Source: Ceratopteris richardii
Lineage: Eukaryota > Streptophyta > Polypodiopsida > Polypodiales > Pteridaceae
Length of the DNA stretch: 64,000 bases
Reading direction: 5' to 3'
NCBI GenBank assembly: GCA_020310875.1
Contig: CM035439.1
Coordinates: 138,686,852 to 138,750,851 of the forward strand
In this document: positions 1 to 12,317 of the stretch, piece after piece
Position numbering within the stretch: the first letter of the stretch is position 1
How the letters are laid out: the number at the start of each line of letters is the position of its first letter
The notes under the pieces: generated by a model
What the model was told of the DNA's origin: nothing
What the model saw: only the letters and a program-made list of their open reading frames with translations
The model's database searches: none
Translations under genes and position numbers: made by a program

Positions 1-48
1 AGCCACTTGGGGAGAGTTTTAGAGACCTAGAGAGCCCTAGGAGGGTGA

Positions 49-2682
49 ATTAACTTGAGGTTAGGAAGGGTGCTAAGTAGCCGGAGAAGTATTATATCTT
101 CTATTGGAAGTGCCACTCAGGTCAGCCACCGCTCAGTCTATTCAGACACCTCTAGTGAATCAGAGGAGGAGATACCCATGGCTTCAGAAGACATGCAGGG
201 TCCCACTCCCGAAAGAAACTTCATGACCACTATAGAAGGAGAGTATCGCACTTCTTTACAGTACGTTTCCACTAATGCCTAGGAGATCCCCATCTACCTG
301 GATGGTTTAAACAGATTTGTGGCTAGGATGGTGACTTCCATGGATGCAACAATTGTTCCCAGAACGACTGTCAAGTATGAAGGAGGAGCATAGATGGACA
401 AGTTGGGTCACATCTACATAGTGACTGAATACCCTAACTTGATCAATGAGAGGGGAGATTTAGTGGGACAGGAAAACTCAGGGAGACCAAACCCTGAGGA
501 GTTAGTGACGACCCCTAGAGGCAAGTCCCAAGTGACGCAAATCTTGAGAGGGGACTTGATACCTCAAGACGACTGTTTACTGGAAGTCTATTTGATTCAT
601 GGATGGGACTTGTTACTTCAAACTGACTCACCGGCCCAAGGAAGAGAAGAAAGTCCTATGACTTTTTATGAGTTGAAGGATTGAGAAGACGAGAGTACAA
701 TTACATACCTAGACAGAAACCAGAGAAGGTATTGGCTGCTTGATGCCATAGACAGGGCTCAACTGAAATACATGGGATTGCCTGTATTCCCTCAGAGAGA
801 GCAAGCAACCACCTCACAAAACCCCTTCCGAACACAACAAGAGGCAGAGCACACAATGTCGGGACAAACAAGCCAGCAGAGTGTTCCCAACCGAACTCAT
901 GTACAATTTGTGACTCCAAGAGTGCAACCACACAATCAGACCCACCCTGGAGTAGGTAATCAATACCGACCACCAGCAAGGCCACGACCACCAATAGGAT
1001 TATAGCCTGGAATGCCCCCAATTAGACTAGCAATCCTTGCCTTCCGTGTAATGCCTAGACAGCCAGAACCAATGAGAAGATTGAGACCTATTCAAGTGGC
1101 CAAATGTGTGAGGAATCATTACGATGGATTGGGAGAACCCTATGACCACATTGCCAAATCTAAACAAGTTCTAAGAGCTGAACAAGTAGATGACTTCTTC
1201 GTGCAGTATGAGTCTTTTGGACTCACCCTCACAAGAACGACTTTGACTTGGTTCCAGCCATTAGACCCCAACCAATTTGGAAATATGGAGCAATTCTTTC
1301 AAGAATTCATTGGGGAATTCACTAAGAGAGGGATTAAACACAATTTTGCATCTTTAATCCATAGTTTCAAACAAAACCCTAATGAAACTATGAAAATAGC
1401 GGCTCAAAGATTCAATCAATATGTTGATAGATGTCCAGCAACAGAGAGACCCACTCAGCAAAAAATGATTTCATTATTCTTGGATGGATTAACAAACGTA
1501 ACCTTAAGAACACTAGTATATGTAAAGAGGCTACAGACATTGAGTGAATGCCTGCAGGAATGTATTGACTTAGAGGACAACCTCGCGGATGATCTGAAGA
1601 GTACACCCAGCCCCAGTAAATCAAAAGACTCTCGGAGTACAATTACATCCAAATCCAGTAATGTGGAGGAATTAGCAAAGCTGGTAGCAAAGAAATTGGG
1701 AGTCCAAGGACAGAGAAACTACCAACACCCAGCCTTAAGAGTGCCTATGTTATGAAGATGTAGTCTATGTGGAGGAGATCACCCCACGCACATGTGTGTA
1801 CGAGGAGGAACTGGTGTACCACAGACATATCCTTACAATAGATAGCCCCATCAAGGAGCTGCCTTGTATTGCCACATAGAACAAAAATACACCAACCACA
1901 CCACGAAAAACTGCCCATTCAATAGGCAGGCATGACCTCTACAACCACCTCAGTATCGGCCATATGGATACCCACCTAGAGAGCCAGGTAGAGATATGCC
2001 CAGGTACAATCCCTACCCAACACCCATAGGAGCACCGAGGCCATACGAGTAGGCACAATATCCACCACCCCAACCAGTGTTAGGACCACAAGTGTCACAG
2101 CCCCAACATGTGGTACCGGTTAAGTATGCTCAGCTAGAGGAAAACCTAGAAAGAGCCATAGTACCAACATCACCTATGACCAGTGTGGAATTGACAAACT
2201 CAGGTTATGAGTAGTCTCAAGGAGAATACTATACCTATGACACTAACATGTCTGAGTATGAACAACCCTATGATCTACACTGCTACGGATACGAAGGATA
2301 CGAAAACGCCTGTGAGCCAGAAGTGGCAACATTAATGTACACCGTACCTAAAGTACAGCCACCCGTGAGACCACCCATTAGACCGCCTGTGCCGAGAGGA
2401 CCATGTTATAGATGCGAAGGAGATCATTTTATTAGAGAATGTACTCGACCTTACAACCTACCACCTCCTAGGACTTGGGAAGGATATTGCAATGATTGTG
2501 GGAAGGAACATCTTTTCAGAGACTGCCCAAAGAATCCCACTAAAGTCCAAGACACTGCACCTATTAATGTAATTGAAGTGATAGAAGCACCTGGAGGTGA
2601 CAAGGAATACACCGTGCCCTTAAAGGCCATTACACGAGCTCAAACAAAGGAACGAAAAGAAAAACAAGCGGATCGGGAATAA
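49..2682 (+). pseudogene. gag: Gypsy-1 gag (N-terminal frame plus gag), stop-interrupted
   Basis: Gag would form the particle that packages element RNA. One frame carries, in order, a short N-terminal part (49-282), a stretch matching Gypsy-2 gag (394-684), a retrotransposon gag domain (about 1075-1600) and zinc knuckles at about 1759-1797, 2404-2442 and 2488-2526, each with CX2CX3HX4C spacing. In-frame stops fall at 280, 391, 682, 1003, 1753 and elsewhere. The start codon corresponding to Gypsy-2 ATG 43334 is ATT at 49 here. The stop at 280-282 and the final TAA at 2680-2682 lie at the same places as stops in Gypsy-2; the others do not. Homology is seen by direct alignment with Gypsy-2; non-function is inferred from the stops. 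Confidence 0.8.
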
Positions 2683-3352
2683 GAAAACAATAGAACAGTA
2701 AACCCCAAAAGCCAAATAGTAGAAGATTCCGAGGAACCACATGAGAATACCCAGAACATGAAAGCACAAAAATGGAAGGAAAGAAGAGAGAAGCTTAAAG
2801 AGAAATGGATGAAAAACAAAAGTCAAGACAATAAGAAACAAACAAGAAGCAGTAAGGAGCATAAAGAACCAGAGGTTCGGAAAGAAGCTCCCATTCCACC
2901 TCTTAATCGAGAAGCAAAGAAACTAGGATCAATTCTAGCTGACCCAAAACCGGATGATTTGGACATGTGGTTGACAGCTTACCAAGCTAGAATTAAGACT
3001 GGACCAACTGTGGAACAACATGAAAAGCTTTACCCACAAGGAGAATTAGAAAAAGAGAGGCTTGCTTTATGCAGTAAACTCATAGAGGTAGCGCAAGCAA
3101 CCCTAGAAAAGACTATCCCAGCCCTTCCAGAGACAAGGATAGCTGAGGAGCAATAGAATGAGTGTGTTAAATCCAGGGATAAAGAACTTAAAGAGAAGGA
3201 TGACAAATGTGAGCGAGTGAAAAGCCAGGACGAACCTATGTCAACAATACTTGACTTAGAGGCTGACTGACCAAAAGAGTTATGGAATAGAATCCGAGAA
3301 GAACAATGGAAGAGAAATGGAGTGACTAAGCCTCCCTTTGAGGAATTAGAAT
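2683..3352 (+). pseudogene. Gypsy-1 gag-pol linker frame
   Basis: This open stretch follows the gag TAA in the same frame and is rich in Lys/Glu. A conserved segment at about 2923-3080 (SILADPKPDDLDMW, YQARI) matches the Gypsy-2 linker at about 46132-46300, so the linker is a real family feature and not random open sequence. Stops at 3154 (TAG) and about 3268 (TGA) break it. The part reading REEQWKRNGVTKPPFEEL (about 3297-3340) is still in the gag frame, whereas its Gypsy-2 counterpart is already in the pol frame; the shift to the pol frame occurs near 3345-3353 here. No known domain was recognised. Confidence 0.6.
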
Positions 3353-6300
3353 GTGGAAGTTTATCAACCAAATCCCAGCATGGAAGAAGTATATGAGGAA
3401 GTACCAAGACTAGACCGAAATAGAGAAGAAGCTCAGAGCATTTCAACCCTACCAAATTACATGGGAGAATACAAAAAGGAATCTATGATAATCCGAGCAC
3501 CCACAATACAGGGAAAGGGAAAAGGAAACTCAGATAAGAATTCACACAATCTAACAGAACTTAGAAAGACAAAAGTACAATGCAAACTGATTGTGGAAGA
3601 ACTACTCCGGGTTAAACCGCAAATATGGAAACAATTAGCAAGTCAACTGGAATTAGGGCAGGAGAAGGATGAAAAGGAAAACAAGGGGAAAGAAAACCCA
3701 TCTAAGATACAAATTCCTGTAGATAAGGTGGGAGAATTTAGTGAAGGAGACGAAGGTAATACATGTCTACCTGTCACTTACAATGGGTACATGACGAAGG
3801 CTATACTAGACACAGGAACAGGAGTAGGAATTGTCACCAATGAGATTTGGGAGAAATGGGGAAAGCCTACCTTATGACCCACACGCATGAAGCTCCAATT
3901 AGCAGATGGTCATGTGGAGAAACCCTTAGGAATATTAGAAAAGATCAAATTAACCACCTGTGGAGTTGAATTTGAACACACATTAGCCATCTGTAAATTT
4001 GAAAAGGCTAACAATTACGAAATGATATTAGGACGACCTTTCATGAGACAAATGCGGATAGTGCAAGACGGGGGACGAGATTCATTATACCTGCAACATC
4101 AAGGAAATACCACCAAGATAAACTTGCATACGTTTGCATATCGAGATGTCCTTCCACTACACTGGAATCCTATACACAAGGAGGAAGATGATCTATCTAT
4201 TCATAGCGCTGGATCAAGCAATCAATCATGAATGCATGAAGATGCCCAACTATGGATGTGTAAAGAAGCCAAGAAAGAGGATAATAAAAGGCACATGTGG
4301 CCAATAGGACATCCTAACTACCGACCTATAGAGGACCCAATGTATATGCCTCAAATCTTTCCTGACGAAACATTTGAACCGTATGGATGGATGGAAATCT
4401 TAGCTACCTTGGATGTATGTGTGAATGAAGAAGTTTTGAAGATGAATGAATGTGTGGATGAAGAAGGCTATGACATTAATTTGTACATGGTTGTCCTTCA
4501 AGAAGTAGAATCAGGGAAAATATTGGAAAAGGAATGGAAAGAAGAATACGAGAGCATAGAGATGGAACCGGAGTTTGACTCTGAAGAATGTTACCTAGAA
4601 GCTATTCATACCGAAGACAAGTATGGAGTGACCAAAGTGTTAGCAATAGAAGCAGCCCCCATAGTACAGAAGCAAGATGAAAGCGTGAGTAAAATCGGAC
4701 CAAGTTCGGATCTTTTTGAGGTTCCGAAGCATTTTAAAAGGTACAAAGTAGAGGAGAGAAAAATAGCCATCCATATGCCTAAGAGAGAGGCTAGAGAAGG
4801 AGAAGCATACGATAACAAAGAACAAACAAAAAAGATCATAGTAACAGTGGAAGAGGGAGAAGAAAGATGTACATACATAGGTAAAGATGTGTCAACGGAG
4901 GAGGAAGAAGAATTAATACAATTGATCCGAGAATATCGAGATGTATTCACATGGACATATAAGGATCTCAAGGGTGTGGAACTCTCGATTTGCTCTCATA
5001 GAATACCAATGACGGTGGAGGCAAAACCATCAAAACAATGCCCTTATACATACAATGAGGTCTATGCTACTAAAATTAAAGAAGAAATAGAAAAACTACT
5101 AGCGGCAGGATTCATATATGAAATAGAGCATACCGAGTGGGTATCGCCATTAGTAGTTGTGCCTAAGAAGAACGGAAAATTAAGAGTTTGCATTAACTTG
5201 AAAAAGGTCAATGCAGCCACTATGCGTGACAGCTACCCATTACCCATCACTGACCATCTACTGGAAAGAGTAGCAGGAAAAGAAGTCTATAGCTTTTTAG
5301 ATGGATTCTCTGGATACAACCAAGTAGCTATTGCTACAGAGGATCAACATAAGACCACATTCGTGACTAAATGGGGAGTCTATGCTTTTTGAGTGATGCC
5401 TTTTGGACTTACTAACGCGCCTACTACTTTCCAACGATTGATGTGTCATGTTTTCAAAGAATTCCTGAAGAAGAGCATGGAAGTGTATGTGGATGATCTA
5501 TGTACATACTCAAATCAAAGACAAGACCACATTCCATAATTACAGAAGATATTTAATAAATGCCGACAATATAGAGTCTGCCTGAACCCTGAGAAGTGTG
5601 TCTTCATGGTAAGACAAGGGAAGATCTTAGGACACATAGTCTCTAGAAATGGAATATCCACTGATGAGGACAAGATTAAGGTCATTTTGGAGCTTCCTAG
5701 ATCGAAGAATGCAAAAGAAGTGCAAGCATTTATGGGACATTGTGGATACTACCATCAATTTATCCACATGTATGCCATAATTGCCAAACCCTTGTATGGA
5801 CTTTTAACTCAATTCACTTGGACAGAGGAATGTGAGAAGGCATTCAATGAGTTAAAGAAGCGGCTTAGCACAGCCCCAATTCTGAAGACAAATTGGAACA
5901 AGCCTTTTCATATCCATGTGGACGCTTCAAATTACGCAATAGGTTGTATCTTAGCCCAACCAACAGATGAAGGAAAGTTAGATCACCCAATTGCTTATGC
6001 GAGTAGACAACTGAACCAAGCTGAGAAAAACTATACAACCACAGAGCGAGAGGGATTAGGAATAGTCTATGTAGTGAAGAAATTTAGACACTATCTCTTA
6101 GCCAACAAGTTCAAGTTCTTCATAGAACACCAGGGCTTATTGTACCTAGTCAATAAGCCTTGTAACACGGGAAGACTGGTAAGATGGTTTCTACTATTGA
6201 TGGAGTTTGACTTTGAAGTAATAGTGAAAAAGGGAAATACCCATGTAAGAGCAGATCATCTCTCTAGGTTAACACACGGAGAACCACCAAGTGGAATACC

Positions 6301-6889
6301 AGACGAATTGCCAGACACTTATTTGTTTAATCTAGAAGTGTGTCCAAAGTGGGCAGAAAAACTAATTCCGATACTCACTCATGGCCCACAACATTCAATC
6401 AATGAAGAGAGTAAGAAGGAAATCCTATAGTCAAGGAATTTGCACATTATTGCGGGAAGTGTGTACTATAAGGAACCTAACGGTGTACTACTAAGATGTG
6501 CTGAGGAAGACGAACAATTGAAGCTGATTGAACAAGCTCATGTGAACAAATGGAGGACACACAGAGGAACTCATGGAACTATTAGGGAATTAAAACAATT
6601 AGGAGTATACTGGCTGGACATGCCTAAGGATGTCCATGACTATGTGAGTAACTGCGCAGAATGCTAGGAGACTATCCCTGAGGATCATACATCCATACCT
6701 TTCTCAACAATAGCACCCAATTGGAGCAAAATGTTGGTAAAATTCCTAAAGACAAGGGAACATGAGGAAGGAGTTAGCTTGGTAAGAAAATGATCCCTAG
6801 AGGAAATGAGCAAGGATTATGTACTCATGGGAAGACACTTGTTTAGGAGAGGAAAAGACAACCAATTACGACTATGTGTGAATACCGAT
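3353..6889 (+). pseudogene. pol: Gypsy-1 pol: protease, RT, RNase H, partial integrase N-terminus
   Basis: Protease: ILDTGTG near 3808-3828 with a later ILGRPFMRQ flap/strand motif near 4027. Reverse transcriptase: WVSPLVVVPKKNGKLRVC (about 5140), FLDGFSGYNQVAI (about 5298) and the catalytic YVDDL (about 5486-5500). RNase H: HVDASNYAIG (about 5917), TTEREGLG and RADHLSR. Then one H2C2 zinc-binding module (about 6430-6667) and the start of a second pre-zinc module (6806-6889), after which the integrase core is missing. Stops at 3875, 4229 and 5390 replace Arg, Trp and Arg of Gypsy-2, consistent with CGA or TGG to TGA changes; others lie at about 5536, 6428, 6665 and 6791. The frame itself is preserved over 3.4 kb. 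A dead copy. Confidence 0.85.
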
Positions 6890-8108
6890 ATTCGGAGTGA
6901 GTCAAGAGATGATGGACAATCAGAGGAATTAAATGAAGTGAACTACAATGCTGAAGAAGAGGACATAAAGATGAATGACACCCCCATCAACCCCAATCAA
7001 GACATCGCAGGCAAAGAGGTAAACCGAGAAGGGATACATGTCATCAAAATAAATGAGACTTCCAAAATTCAAATCAAAGAGACAACGCTTACAGGAGAGG
7101 GGTCATTAAAGAATCCAAAGGAAGAAACAAAAGAAACTACAGTGGAAGAATCAGAACCCTTCACTCCAATCAGGGTTGTGGCAGAACCCTCCCCCATGGA
7201 TGTTACATTTCAAGGGAGTGCCACGAAATTTATCGACCTAGACAAAGAAAGAAAAGAACCAGAAGTACAACTACAAATCAGACAACCACACAATGAAACT
7301 GTACATGTGGAGCATGGAAAGGATGTACAAACAGGAGAAGCTCCGAGCATTCCAAAAACGTGGTTGAATGTTGACGTCGTTTAGCTCAAGCTAGTGGTTC
7401 AAGATATGATCATAACTGCTATGGATACGCAACAATTGATCTCAAGCTGATGAGGACTATGACAAAGCGATGCAGGAAAAGCATGAACTTCATGAAATGG
7501 GTAAGAACCTTTTAGCACAATTAAGGCTAGCAAGAGAACACATAACACATAAAGAAAACAAAGTTCAAGAGGCCAAACAGCAGTGCAAAACTTTAGAGAC
7601 AGAAAATGAGAAATTAAAAGAACAACTACAGGAGTTACAGAGGAAATATGAGGTTAGTGAGACCGAGAAGACACGGATAAATGAAAGAAGCAAAATATTG
7701 GAATCACAACTCAAGATATACATGGATGAGGCAGAGAACTTAAGGAACAAAAACAAGGAGCTGATGACAACTATTCTAAGTGATCAACCTATAGAGTCTC
7801 AGGAAGTGCCAGAAAACGACATAAAGGCAATGGAGGAAAAGATAGCCAAGTATGAAGATCAGAACAAGCAGGAGCAGACAATCATTGCCGAATGGGAAAA
7901 AAGGTATATGGATGATACGACGGCTCTAAGGACAAAGTGGAAAAAGGCCGAGAATAGATATATGGCGCAATGTAAAGAATACATTGATCAACTCGTTGTC
8001 GTGACAGAAGAAATCCAAAAGAATAAAGAAACGATTTCTAAGGCCAATGAAGAAATCAAGCAAAAGGATGAAATGATAAAGCAACTACAAGAGCGGCTAC
8101 AACAATAG
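6890..8108 (+). pseudogene. Gypsy-1 ORF3, first part (disordered plus coiled coil)
   Basis: After the break in the integrase region the sequence becomes a polar, probably disordered stretch (about 6890-7384), then a long heptad-rich coiled coil (7470-8105) dense in Glu, Lys, Gln and Leu. This parallels the coiled-coil middle of Gypsy-2 ORF3 (about 55280-55900). A TAG at 8106-8108 ends this part and predates the Cop1 insertion, because removing Cop1 and one TSD copy leaves the frame open into 12318. Function is unknown. Coiled coil suggests self-association or binding to other element proteins (inference). Confidence 0.6.
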
Positions 8109-8109
8109 G
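8105..8109 (+). repeat. Cop1 target site duplication, left copy
   Basis: ATAGG directly precedes the 5' LTR and recurs at 12313-12317 directly after the 3' LTR. A perfect 5-bp direct repeat is the usual product of copia integration. Confidence 0.9.
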
Positions 8110-8340
8110 TGTTGATATATTTAGGTAGTGATGTGTGTGAACACTCTAGGACCGCCGGGGTACTTTTTTCCCTCTTTAGGAGGTTTTTTTCCCCCGGCTT
8201 GTACATACGCCTATTGCCCTAATGGGCTACTTATCTTTGTATATTCTCTAGTAATACATTCAGTATTGTGTGTTTGTGCTCCAAGCTTCTTCTTCTTCCT
8301 TGTGCTGTTCGCGTGCTTCCGCAGACGTCTATCTCCAACA
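8110..8340 (+). repeat. Cop1 5' LTR
   Basis: Starts TGTTGATATATT and ends CTCCAACA. It repeats at 12081-12312 with a handful of differences. Confidence 0.95.
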
Positions 8341-8342
8341 AT

Positions 8343-8354
8343 TGGTATCAGAGC
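8343..8354 (+). promoter_or_regulatory. Cop1 primer binding site (tRNA-iMet type)
   Basis: TGGTATCAGAGC two bases after the 5' LTR is the standard copia primer site complementary to the 3' end of initiator tRNA-Met. Confidence 0.9.
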
Positions 8355-8694
8355 AGGTCGTCGCTTCTTCTAGGGCGCCGTCGACACTCCTCCGTTTGTA
8401 GTCTCAGATTCGCATGAAATTTGGTGAGCATACTTAGGGTGTTTTCGAGATCAAAACAACTTTGCTGTGTGGTGCCGAAATCACGATTTGAGCTCGTTTC
8501 GGCCTCCGAACGCACTATCGCAGTGCTTGTGCAGGCTATTTCGTCCTTCTGTGCCAAAGGTATATACCAATTTCTGTTCGCCAGTTTAAGCGTCTCGAAG
8601 TCTACTACAGGTCTAGCAGAACTCGTCTGGCAGTTCTGTTCAACTTTTTGAGATACAGTCAATTTTCTGCATCAAGGTATTTTAGTCACCGGCC

Positions 8695-9633
8695 ATGGCT
8701 GAAAGCAGTGATGTATTCCGTATGTTGGCTGTTGAGGATAAGTTGGATGGTACCAACTACCCATTATGGGCTTATATGATGCGACATGTACTGGTTGCAA
8801 AAGGATTGTGGAACATTGTGCAGGGTGTTGAAAGACGTCCTGTTACACCTGTAACGACAGGTACTGCAAATACAGGTGTTGGAGCTGATGAAGATGGTGT
8901 CGAAGATGATATTCCGCAGATTCCTGTTTGTGCTGTTGTTTCTGTTGCACCTACTAGAGAGCAAATTCGTTGGGATGGCAGAGATGCCCAGGCACATGCA
9001 TTGATAGCTTTGTTTGTCAAACGTGCCATTATTCCTCACATTCGCTCTTGCAGAACAGCAAAGGATGCTTGGGATACACTTACCACTTTGTACCAGGCTA
9101 GGAATGAGGCTCGTGTTGCTTACCTCCAAAAACAGTTGGAGAGTGAGCACATGAATGAAGGTGATTCTATGGACAATTTTCTTACAAAGATCAAAGACCT
9201 GAAGGAACAATTGATTTCTGCTGATGAGGTTATACCAGATAGCTCACTTGTGCAGACCATTCTGAATGGTCTTCCTGATTCATATCAGAGTTTTGCCTCT
9301 ACTCTTCGGTTGATGATGAAAGGCAATCCGAATGCCTTGTCATTTGAGGAATTAGTCTCTGTTCTGTGGCAGGAAGATCAGTCCAGGTAGAACAGATCCA
9401 TTATGCGTGTTGCAGATCAAGCTTTCCTGGCTAGTCAGAAGGGCAAAGGAAAATGGAGCTCTTCTACTAGTAAGCAGAAATCTGCAAATGCTGCACAATC
9501 GAAGAACCAGGATAAACATGAGAAGAAATCAGAAAAGCAGAAATTGTTCTGCAAGTACTGTAAAGAAAATGATCATATTATAAAGAACTGTCCAAAACTG
9601 GCTGCTAAAGAGGCAAAGAAGAAAGAGGCTTGA
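8695..9633 (+). pseudogene. gag: Cop1 gag (UBN2-type) with zinc knuckle, stop-interrupted
   Basis: Starts at ATG 8695 in a good context (GCCATGG). The N-terminal two thirds follow the plant copia gag pattern: LDGTNYPLWAYMM near residues 14-26, then TAKDAWDTL, a helical region with SMDNFL, and LPDSYQSF. A TAG at 9388-9390 interrupts it in frame. The continuation (9391-9633) is basic and carries a canonical CX2CX4HX4C knuckle (about 9550-9591, CKYCKENDHIIKNC). A TGA at 9631 and a TAG at about 9685 separate it from pol in the same frame. All three stops fit single C-to-T changes from Gln or Arg codons (inference). Original structure was probably one gag-pol frame. Confidence 0.85.
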
Positions 9634-9747
9634 ATGGTTGTTGCAGAGGCCTCTACACCAAAAACAGAGTCTGCAAATCTTGTGTAGGAAGAAGAATGGG
9701 CATTTACTACTGTCTGTAGTTTTGACCCATCTTCTCATGATCAGTGC

Positions 9748-12006
9748 ATGTCTGCAGTAGACTCAGATGTTTGGTACTTTGACAGTGGGGCGACCAAACA
9801 TATTACCTCGCAGCGCAGTTTCTTCTCTTCACTCGAGCCTGCCCCTACAGGGAATACTGTCACATGCGCCAATAACTCCTCTTATCCTGTTATGGGAGTT
9901 GGTAAGATCATTCTGACTACTGCTGATGGTAGTTCTTTCACTTTGTCAGATGCTTTATTTGTGCCAGGGATAAAAAAGAACTTGTTATCAGTTTCTGCAT
10001 TAGCCAAGATTGGCTTGGTTGTGAAATTCGTTGATGACAGGTGTGCAGTCCATGATCTCTCAAATGGTGATGTGATTATTGCTTCTGGCATTTTATGTCG
10101 TGGGCTGTATAAGCTCATAGACTATGAAAGATCTGTGAATGATTCGGCATGTGTAGTTCATGATTCTCAGGCTATGTCAGATGCAAAGCTTTGGCATGCA
10201 CGCTTTGGTCATCTGAATTTTGCTAGTTTGTTATGCCTGCAGAAATCTGAAACGGTGTCCTCTTTGCCCAAACTTGAGGCACCTGGAAAACATGTTTGTG
10301 AAGGCTGTATTTTGGGCAAAATGCAGCGTTCTTCCTTTCCAAAAGATGGTTCAGTTTGGGCTACGCAAAAATTGCAGCTTGTACATAGTGATGTCTGTGG
10401 TCCTATGCAGACACCCTCTTTTGGAAATTACCTTTACTTCGTGACTTTCATTGATGATTTTTCCAGGCACGCATGGGTATATCCACTCAAAGCAAAGTCA
10501 GAAAATTGGATGGTTGCTATGCAATTTGAATATGATGCTATAATGAAGAATGGTACATGGTCTTTATGTGACTTGCCTCCTGGCAAGAAGGCCATTGGCA
10601 CTAAGTGGGTATACAAGTTGAAGCGTAAACTTGATGGTACAGTTGACAGGTATAAGGCTAGGCTTGTTGCAAAGGGTTATGCACAGGAAAGAGGCATTGA
10701 TTTTGATGAGACCTTTGCACCTACATGCTGTATGACTACTGTTCGGAGCATTTGTGCACTTGCAGCCCATCATGGTTGGAATGTACATCAGTTGGACATT
10801 AAAATAGCATTTCTGAATGGTGACTTGCATGAAGAAGTGTATGTTTTTCAGCCCCGTGGCTTTGTGCAGAAAGGGCATGAAAACCAGGTTTGCAGGTTAA
10901 AGAAGGCATTATATGGTTTAAAGCAAGCACCACGTGCTTGGTATGAGAAGATACATGCCTATCTGATTGCACATGGTTTTGAGAACAATCCAACTGAAAG
11001 CACCTTATATGTTAAACGTGCTAATGATGTGCTTCTGATCATTGTTGTCTATGTTGATGACATGCTGCTCACTGGTCCTATTGAGACACATATTGTTGAT
11101 TTTAAGGCTGATTTGCATGCCTCATTTGAGATGTCTGATTTGGGGCATTTGCATCACTATTTGGGCATTCAATTTATGCATGTTGATGGTGGAATGGCTT
11201 TGTGTCAAACGAAATATATTGACACATTATTGCAGCGTTTTGGCCTTGAAGACTGTAAGCCTATTTCCACTCCTATGGAGACAGGTTTACGATTGAGTCT
11301 TCATGATGCTGGAGATGCATTTGATGTTGTTCTCTATCAGCAGGCTGTTGGATGCTTGATTTACTTATGCATTACTCGGCCAGATATTCAGTTTGCTGTC
11401 TCACAGATGAGCAGGTTTATGCATTGCCCAGGAGTCACGCATTGGAAAGTGGTTAAGCACATCTTTCGCTACTTGAGTGGTACTCGGCTACTTGGGTTGC
11501 TTTATCCCAAGGGGGGATCACTAACGCCAGATTTGCATGCTTTTTCTGACTCAGATTGGGCTGGTTGCTATGACACTCGTGTGTCCACCAGTGGTTTTTG
11601 CTTCATGCTTGGTAGCTCATGTATATCTTGGTTGAGCAAGAAGCAGCCTACTGTGGCCACTTCCAGTTGTGAGGCTGAGTATAGGGCAGCTTTCACAGCG
11701 ACTGTTGAGTGTGTGTGGCTCAGATGCCTTATGGCTGATTTGGGTGTTGGCCAGTCTTCTGCCACCACCATCTTCACTGACAGTCAGAGCGCATTGGCAG
11801 TTGCGAGGAACCCTGTGTTCCATGCTCGCACTAAGCACATTGAGGTGCATTATCACTATGTCAGGGAGAGGTTCTCTGTTGGGGAGATCAGCTTGGCATA
11901 TGTGCCCATGCAGGAGAACATTGCAGACCTTTTCATGAAGGCTCTGCCTAGGGAGAAGTTTGAAGCTTTCCGCAAAGCTTTGGGCTTACTTCCTTTTGTG
12001 GAGTGA
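9748..12006 (+). pseudogene. pol: Cop1 pol: protease, truncated integrase fused to RT and RNase H
   Basis: Protease motif DSGATKHIT at about 9781-9807. Integrase zinc-binding part: HARFGHLN, then CEGCILGK (about 10195-10320). The core begins with LVHSDVCGP and FIDDFSRHAWVYPLK (to about 10500), then jumps directly to the RT-leading sequence MKNGTWSL (about 10543) and TKWVYKLKRK. The second Asp and Glu of the integrase catalytic triad are therefore gone by an in-frame deletion. RT keeps YVDDM (about 11050-11064) but has KIAFLNG where copia RTs usually read KNAFLNG. RNase H has DSDWAGC and CEAEYRA. Stop is at 12004-12006. RT and RNase H could in principle still be made, but integration function is lost. 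Confidence 0.9.
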
Positions 12007-12069
12007 TTTCCACATAGCTTGGCACTTCCTTATACATGAGTGCCAGCTCCTTGTTCACCGCATCACTCC

Positions 12070-12080
12070 TAGGGGGGATT
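12070..12080 (+). promoter_or_regulatory. Cop1 polypurine tract
   Basis: A G-rich purine run (TAGGGGGGATT) ends immediately before the 3' LTR, the expected place for plus-strand priming. Confidence 0.8.
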
Positions 12081-12312
12081 TGTTGATATATTTAGGTAGT
12101 GATGTGTGTGAACACTCTAGGACCACCGGGGCACTTTTTTTCCCTCTTTAGGAGGTTTTTTTCCCTCGGCTTGTACATACGCCTATTACCCTAATGGGCT
12201 ACTTATCTTTGTACATTCTCTAGTAATACATTCAGTATTGTGTGTTTGTGCTCCAAGCTTCTTCTTCTTCCTTGTGCTGTTCGCGTGCTTCCGTAGACGT
12301 CTATCTGCAACA
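12081..12312 (+). repeat. Cop1 3' LTR
   Basis: 232-bp direct repeat of 8110-8340, TGTTGATATA to TGCAACA, followed by the ATAGG duplication at 12313-12317. Confidence 0.95.
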
Positions 12313-12317
12313 ATAGG

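Larger units (their letters stand above)
8110..12312 (+). mobile_element. Cop1: nested Ty1/copia element, 4203 bp, internally deleted
   Basis: Two near-identical LTRs (231 and 232 bp, TG...CA), a tRNA-iMet-type primer site, a copia-order polyprotein (gag, protease, integrase part, RT, RNase H), a polypurine tract and a perfect ATAGG duplication define the element. It sits inside Gypsy-1 ORF3, so it is younger than that element. It is short because about 350-400 codons of integrase core and RT start are missing, an estimate from comparison with Cop2 and Cop3. Three in-frame stops break the rest. It could move only with proteins supplied from elsewhere, if at all. Confidence 0.95.
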
